DNA of 64,000 nt from Parabacteroides sp. (GTDB taxonomy: Bacteria; Bacteroidota; Bacteroidia; Bacteroidales; Tannerellaceae): NCBI GenBank assembly GCA_019417325.1, contig DXVO01000020.1, positions 1 through 64,000 of the forward strand, given 5' to 3'. The notes beneath the pieces were generated by a model. That model saw only the letters and a list, made by a program, of their open reading frames with translations, searched no databases and had not been told where the DNA came from. The position numbers were made by a program, and so were the translations under genes. Shown here one piece after another: positions 62,276 through 64,000 of the stretch. How positions within the stretch are numbered: position 1 is the first letter of the stretch; every line of letters starts with the position of its first letter.

Positions 62276-62797
62276 ATGAAAACATTATTTATTATCACTT
62301 TTATAAGTCTATTCAGCATACAAACATATGCACAAAAGTCGCAGTACTTTTTAATAAGAAAAGACTCCTCCGAAATAGTACCCAAAGACCTATTCTTTCC
62401 AGAAGTAACAGGTCCGTCAGATAGTAGATTTACTCAAAAAGAGAATCAAAAACAACTAATGGATAGTTGTATATTGTTTTTTAATGAAGTATTTGATAGA
62501 GTTGAACTTAACGCGGAAGATATAAAAGGATTCCATCATACAACATTTTCTGTCACTTTTGATAAAGAAGGAAAAGTTATATATTATAGATATATTATCA
62601 TAGGTTCAGGTCACACGAAGAATCTATTAAAATGGGAGAAACAATTATATGAATTCGCACAAAAAATGACTTCTATCAATTTTAAACCTTACGTTGAAAT
62701 ACACAATGAACCTCTATTCAAGTATGGCACATTAAGTATAGGACGATTAGATAGGAAATTCAAGAATAGAAACTCTGCGAACCTTAATACAAAGTGA
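62276..62797 (+). CDS. Small secreted protein, tandem paralogue 2
   Basis: The 173-residue protein is a close relative of the preceding gene product. It has nearly the same signal peptide (MKTLFIITFISLFSIQTYA) and the same mature blocks (QKSQYFLI, GPSDSRFTQKENQKQLMDSC, FHHTTFSVTFDKEGKVIYYR, LKWEKQLYEFAQKM). The start regions are almost identical at DNA level, so the pair is a tandem duplication. The function is unknown. It is followed by two hairpins. Confidence 0.7.
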   Translation: MKTLFIITFISLFSIQTYAQKSQYFLIRKDSSEIVPKDLFFPEVTGPSDSRFTQKENQKQLMDSCILFFNEVFDRVELNAEDIKGFHHTTFSVTFDKEGKVIYYRYIIIGSGHTKNLLKWEKQLYEFAQKMTSINFKPYVEIHNEPLFKYGTLSIGRLDRKFKNRNSANLNTK

Positions 62798-62817
62798 TAT
62801 AAAATAACCTTATTTTT

Positions 62818-62929
62818 ATTGGAGAATAAGCACTTAAGACGTTCAAAATGCCCTTCTCCATTAAGTTCAGATCCCCATCTGGACGGTACTGAGACCTGGG
62901 TCTCAGTACCGTCCAGATGGGGATCTGAA
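62818..62929. repeat. Two hairpins including a 64-bp near-perfect palindrome
   Basis: A 7-bp stem, TGGAGAA (62820-62826) and TTCTCCA (62854-62860), is followed by a palindrome. Its arms, 62866-62896 and 62899-62929, are perfectly complementary over 31 bases around a 2-base centre (TG). The arm runs from TTCAGATCCCC to ACTGAGACC. It lies between convergent genes and has no U tract on either side. Confidence 0.93.
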
Positions 62930-63137
62930 TAATAACAAACACCTATATTATTGTAAATAAACAAACTACATTACTAAAAAAGCATCTTATGTATACAACA
63001 ATAGATGAGAGTATGATAGTAGCCTGATAGTTCAAAAATACAACCATCATACCATCAACAGCATGAAAATAAACTTGTTATACAAAATATGATAGTATGA
63101 CAGTATAAATTGCGAACACGTATAAGTATCCCGGTTG
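62930..63137. repeat. Gene-free stretch with TATGATAGTA-type repeats
   Basis: GTATGATAGTAGCCTGATAG (63011-63030), a related inverted form CATCATACCATCA (63045-63057), and ATATGATAGTATGACAGTAT (63088-63107) are similar words in both orientations. They may form a loose secondary structure. Nothing else is visible between the palindrome and the YfhO stop. Confidence 0.45.
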
Positions 63138-64000
63138 TTACTCTTTCCGTTTAACCAAACGAACCACGGCGAAAACAACAGCACCGGCAAACAGCAACAA
63201 AATCAATAAACCGCCATAATAGGCAACACCACTTGCAGCCAAATAACCATCCGGTATAAACTTAAAGACAATCTGATGCTCACCTGCCGGAACACGCATC
63301 GCCCGTAGCGTCCAGTCCGCACGGAAATGAGGTACTTCTTTTCCATCGATATAAGCTTTCCATCCCGGCTGATAATAAATTTCCGAGAAGACGGCTAATT
63401 GCTCATTTGCCGCTTTGCTCTTATAGGTTAATTCTTTCGGCGTATATTTTTCCAACACAATTGTTGCTGTACTATCTTTTTGAGGGACGAAACCTTCTAT
63501 ATCCTTTATGAAACGTTTGTCCACTACGGCCGTCTCCAACGGATTCAAAGTATTTAAAGCAGCCATTTCTTCATCTGCATTCTCCACCATCTTGATAGCG
63601 TCAACAAACCAAGCATTTCCATATGCATACGGATTCTTCAATGCAGGCTGTCCAGCATTATAAATAATATAACGCATATTCAACATATTCAGAGAAGTAG
63701 CCGAAGCCAAAGCCGGCAAGATGTCTTCCAAAGACTGGGCTTTTTGGAAAGCACCAATAATCGCACGGAACTCTGGGTCCAGACGATGGTCAATCAGTTC
63801 CTGGTAACGTTGAAGTTTTGCCGCATGATAACCGCCAATCGATTTATGATAGTAGGAAGTAAACGTCTCCTGCCAGGGATTATTCAAATTCAATACACGA
63901 TAAGAAGGGTCTTTATCTTTCAATATATCCTGGTCGGCAACAGATTCTTTGAAGTTTGCCTGCAATTGCTCGTTTGTAAAATTAGACGCATTCAAATAGC
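63138..64000 (-). CDS. YfhO family membrane protein, C-terminal part (runs off the window)
   Basis: About 287 residues of the C-terminus are visible; the frame stays open to the window edge. The visible part is an extracytoplasmic domain (FSEIYYQPGWKAYIDGKEVP, then RVPAGEHQIVFKFIPDG). A final transmembrane helix (GLLILLLFAGAVVFAVVRLV) and a basic tail (KRKE) follow, the typical ending of bacterial YfhO-type multi-pass proteins linked to lipoteichoic-acid or glycan glycosylation. The TTG at 63993-63995 is only the first possible start codon inside the window and not a real start. Confidence 0.85.
   Translation of the reverse strand, partial: YLNASNFTNEQLQANFKESVADQDILKDKDPSYRVLNLNNPWQETFTSYYHKSIGGYHAAKLQRYQELIDHRLDPEFRAIIGAFQKAQSLEDILPALASATSLNMLNMRYIIYNAGQPALKNPYAYGNAWFVDAIKMVENADEEMAALNTLNPLETAVVDKRFIKDIEGFVPQKDSTATIVLEKYTPKELTYKSKAANEQLAVFSEIYYQPGWKAYIDGKEVPHFRADWTLRAMRVPAGEHQIVFKFIPDGYLAASGVAYYGGLLILLLFAGAVVFAVVRLVKRKE

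Noticed and set aside
62866..62929. Simple intrinsic terminator.
   Set aside because: There is no T run on either strand, and the 31-bp arms are much longer than typical, so it is listed as an unexplained palindrome.
63993..63995. TTG as the start of the YfhO-like gene.
   Set aside because: The frame continues upstream to the window edge, and YfhO proteins are much longer, so the gene is simply cut by the window.

Overview
The window is a piece of a Bacteroidota chromosome, most likely order Bacteroidales and close to Parabacteroides or Bacteroides. The evidence is the many TAnnTTTG (-7) promoter elements, three SusC/SusD pairs, lipoproteins with short signal peptides, a complex I operon without nuoEFG, and moderate GC content. 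I assign the genus by general resemblance only. The genes look intact; the YfhO-like gene at the right edge runs off the window.

Layout. 1-12.3 kb is mostly housekeeping: a CAT-anticodon tRNA, prfB with its programmed frameshift, an acyl-CoA ligase, a PadR/PspC/GIN-domain envelope operon, greA-HIT, a thioredoxin-fold lipoprotein lacking CXXC, pnp and class I fumarase. 12.7-19.6 kb is a tightly overlapping three-gene operon: a membrane-anchored coiled-coil/WD40 protein, a propeller sensor with a histidine-kinase-like core whose phosphoacceptor His is Asp, and a TonB-dependent receptor with a TPR-like N-terminus. 20.2-30.2 kb holds two tandem, very similar SusC/SusD pairs. 30.5-32.8 kb has an abundant-looking TPR/OmpA-like lipoprotein and a small secreted protein. 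33.0-42.8 kb is the 11-gene nuoABCDHIJKLMN operon. 43-50 kb has a secreted hypothetical protein, typA, rpsO, an XRE-cupin regulator with an acyl-CoA ligase, and ahcY flanked by palindromic repeats. 50.3-55.0 kb is a compact operon for GDP-D-glycero-alpha-D-manno-heptose (hddA, gmhA, hddC, gmhB) plus a methyltransferase and a glycosyltransferase. 55.8-60.5 kb is a third SusC/SusD pair. 60.7-62.8 kb carries AT-rich unknown secreted proteins, and the right edge is the 3' part of a YfhO-like membrane protein gene.

The strongest unexplained signal is in the non-coding DNA. Two of the three SusC/SusD promoters (near 19.96 kb and 55.6 kb) lie between inverted repeats that share one core, GTTCTACT-N3-AC. 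This is the architecture of phase-variable invertible promoters, and the shared core suggests one recombinase acts on both. As sequenced, both promoters point toward their susC gene (ON). The second tandem SusC/SusD copy has a matching promoter but no flanking repeats, so one paralogue looks switchable and the other fixed. Three intergenic arrays of unrelated short repeats share a period of about 22 bp. A 64-bp near-perfect palindrome sits between convergent genes near 62.9 kb. A terminator-like hairpin lies between a good promoter and greA.
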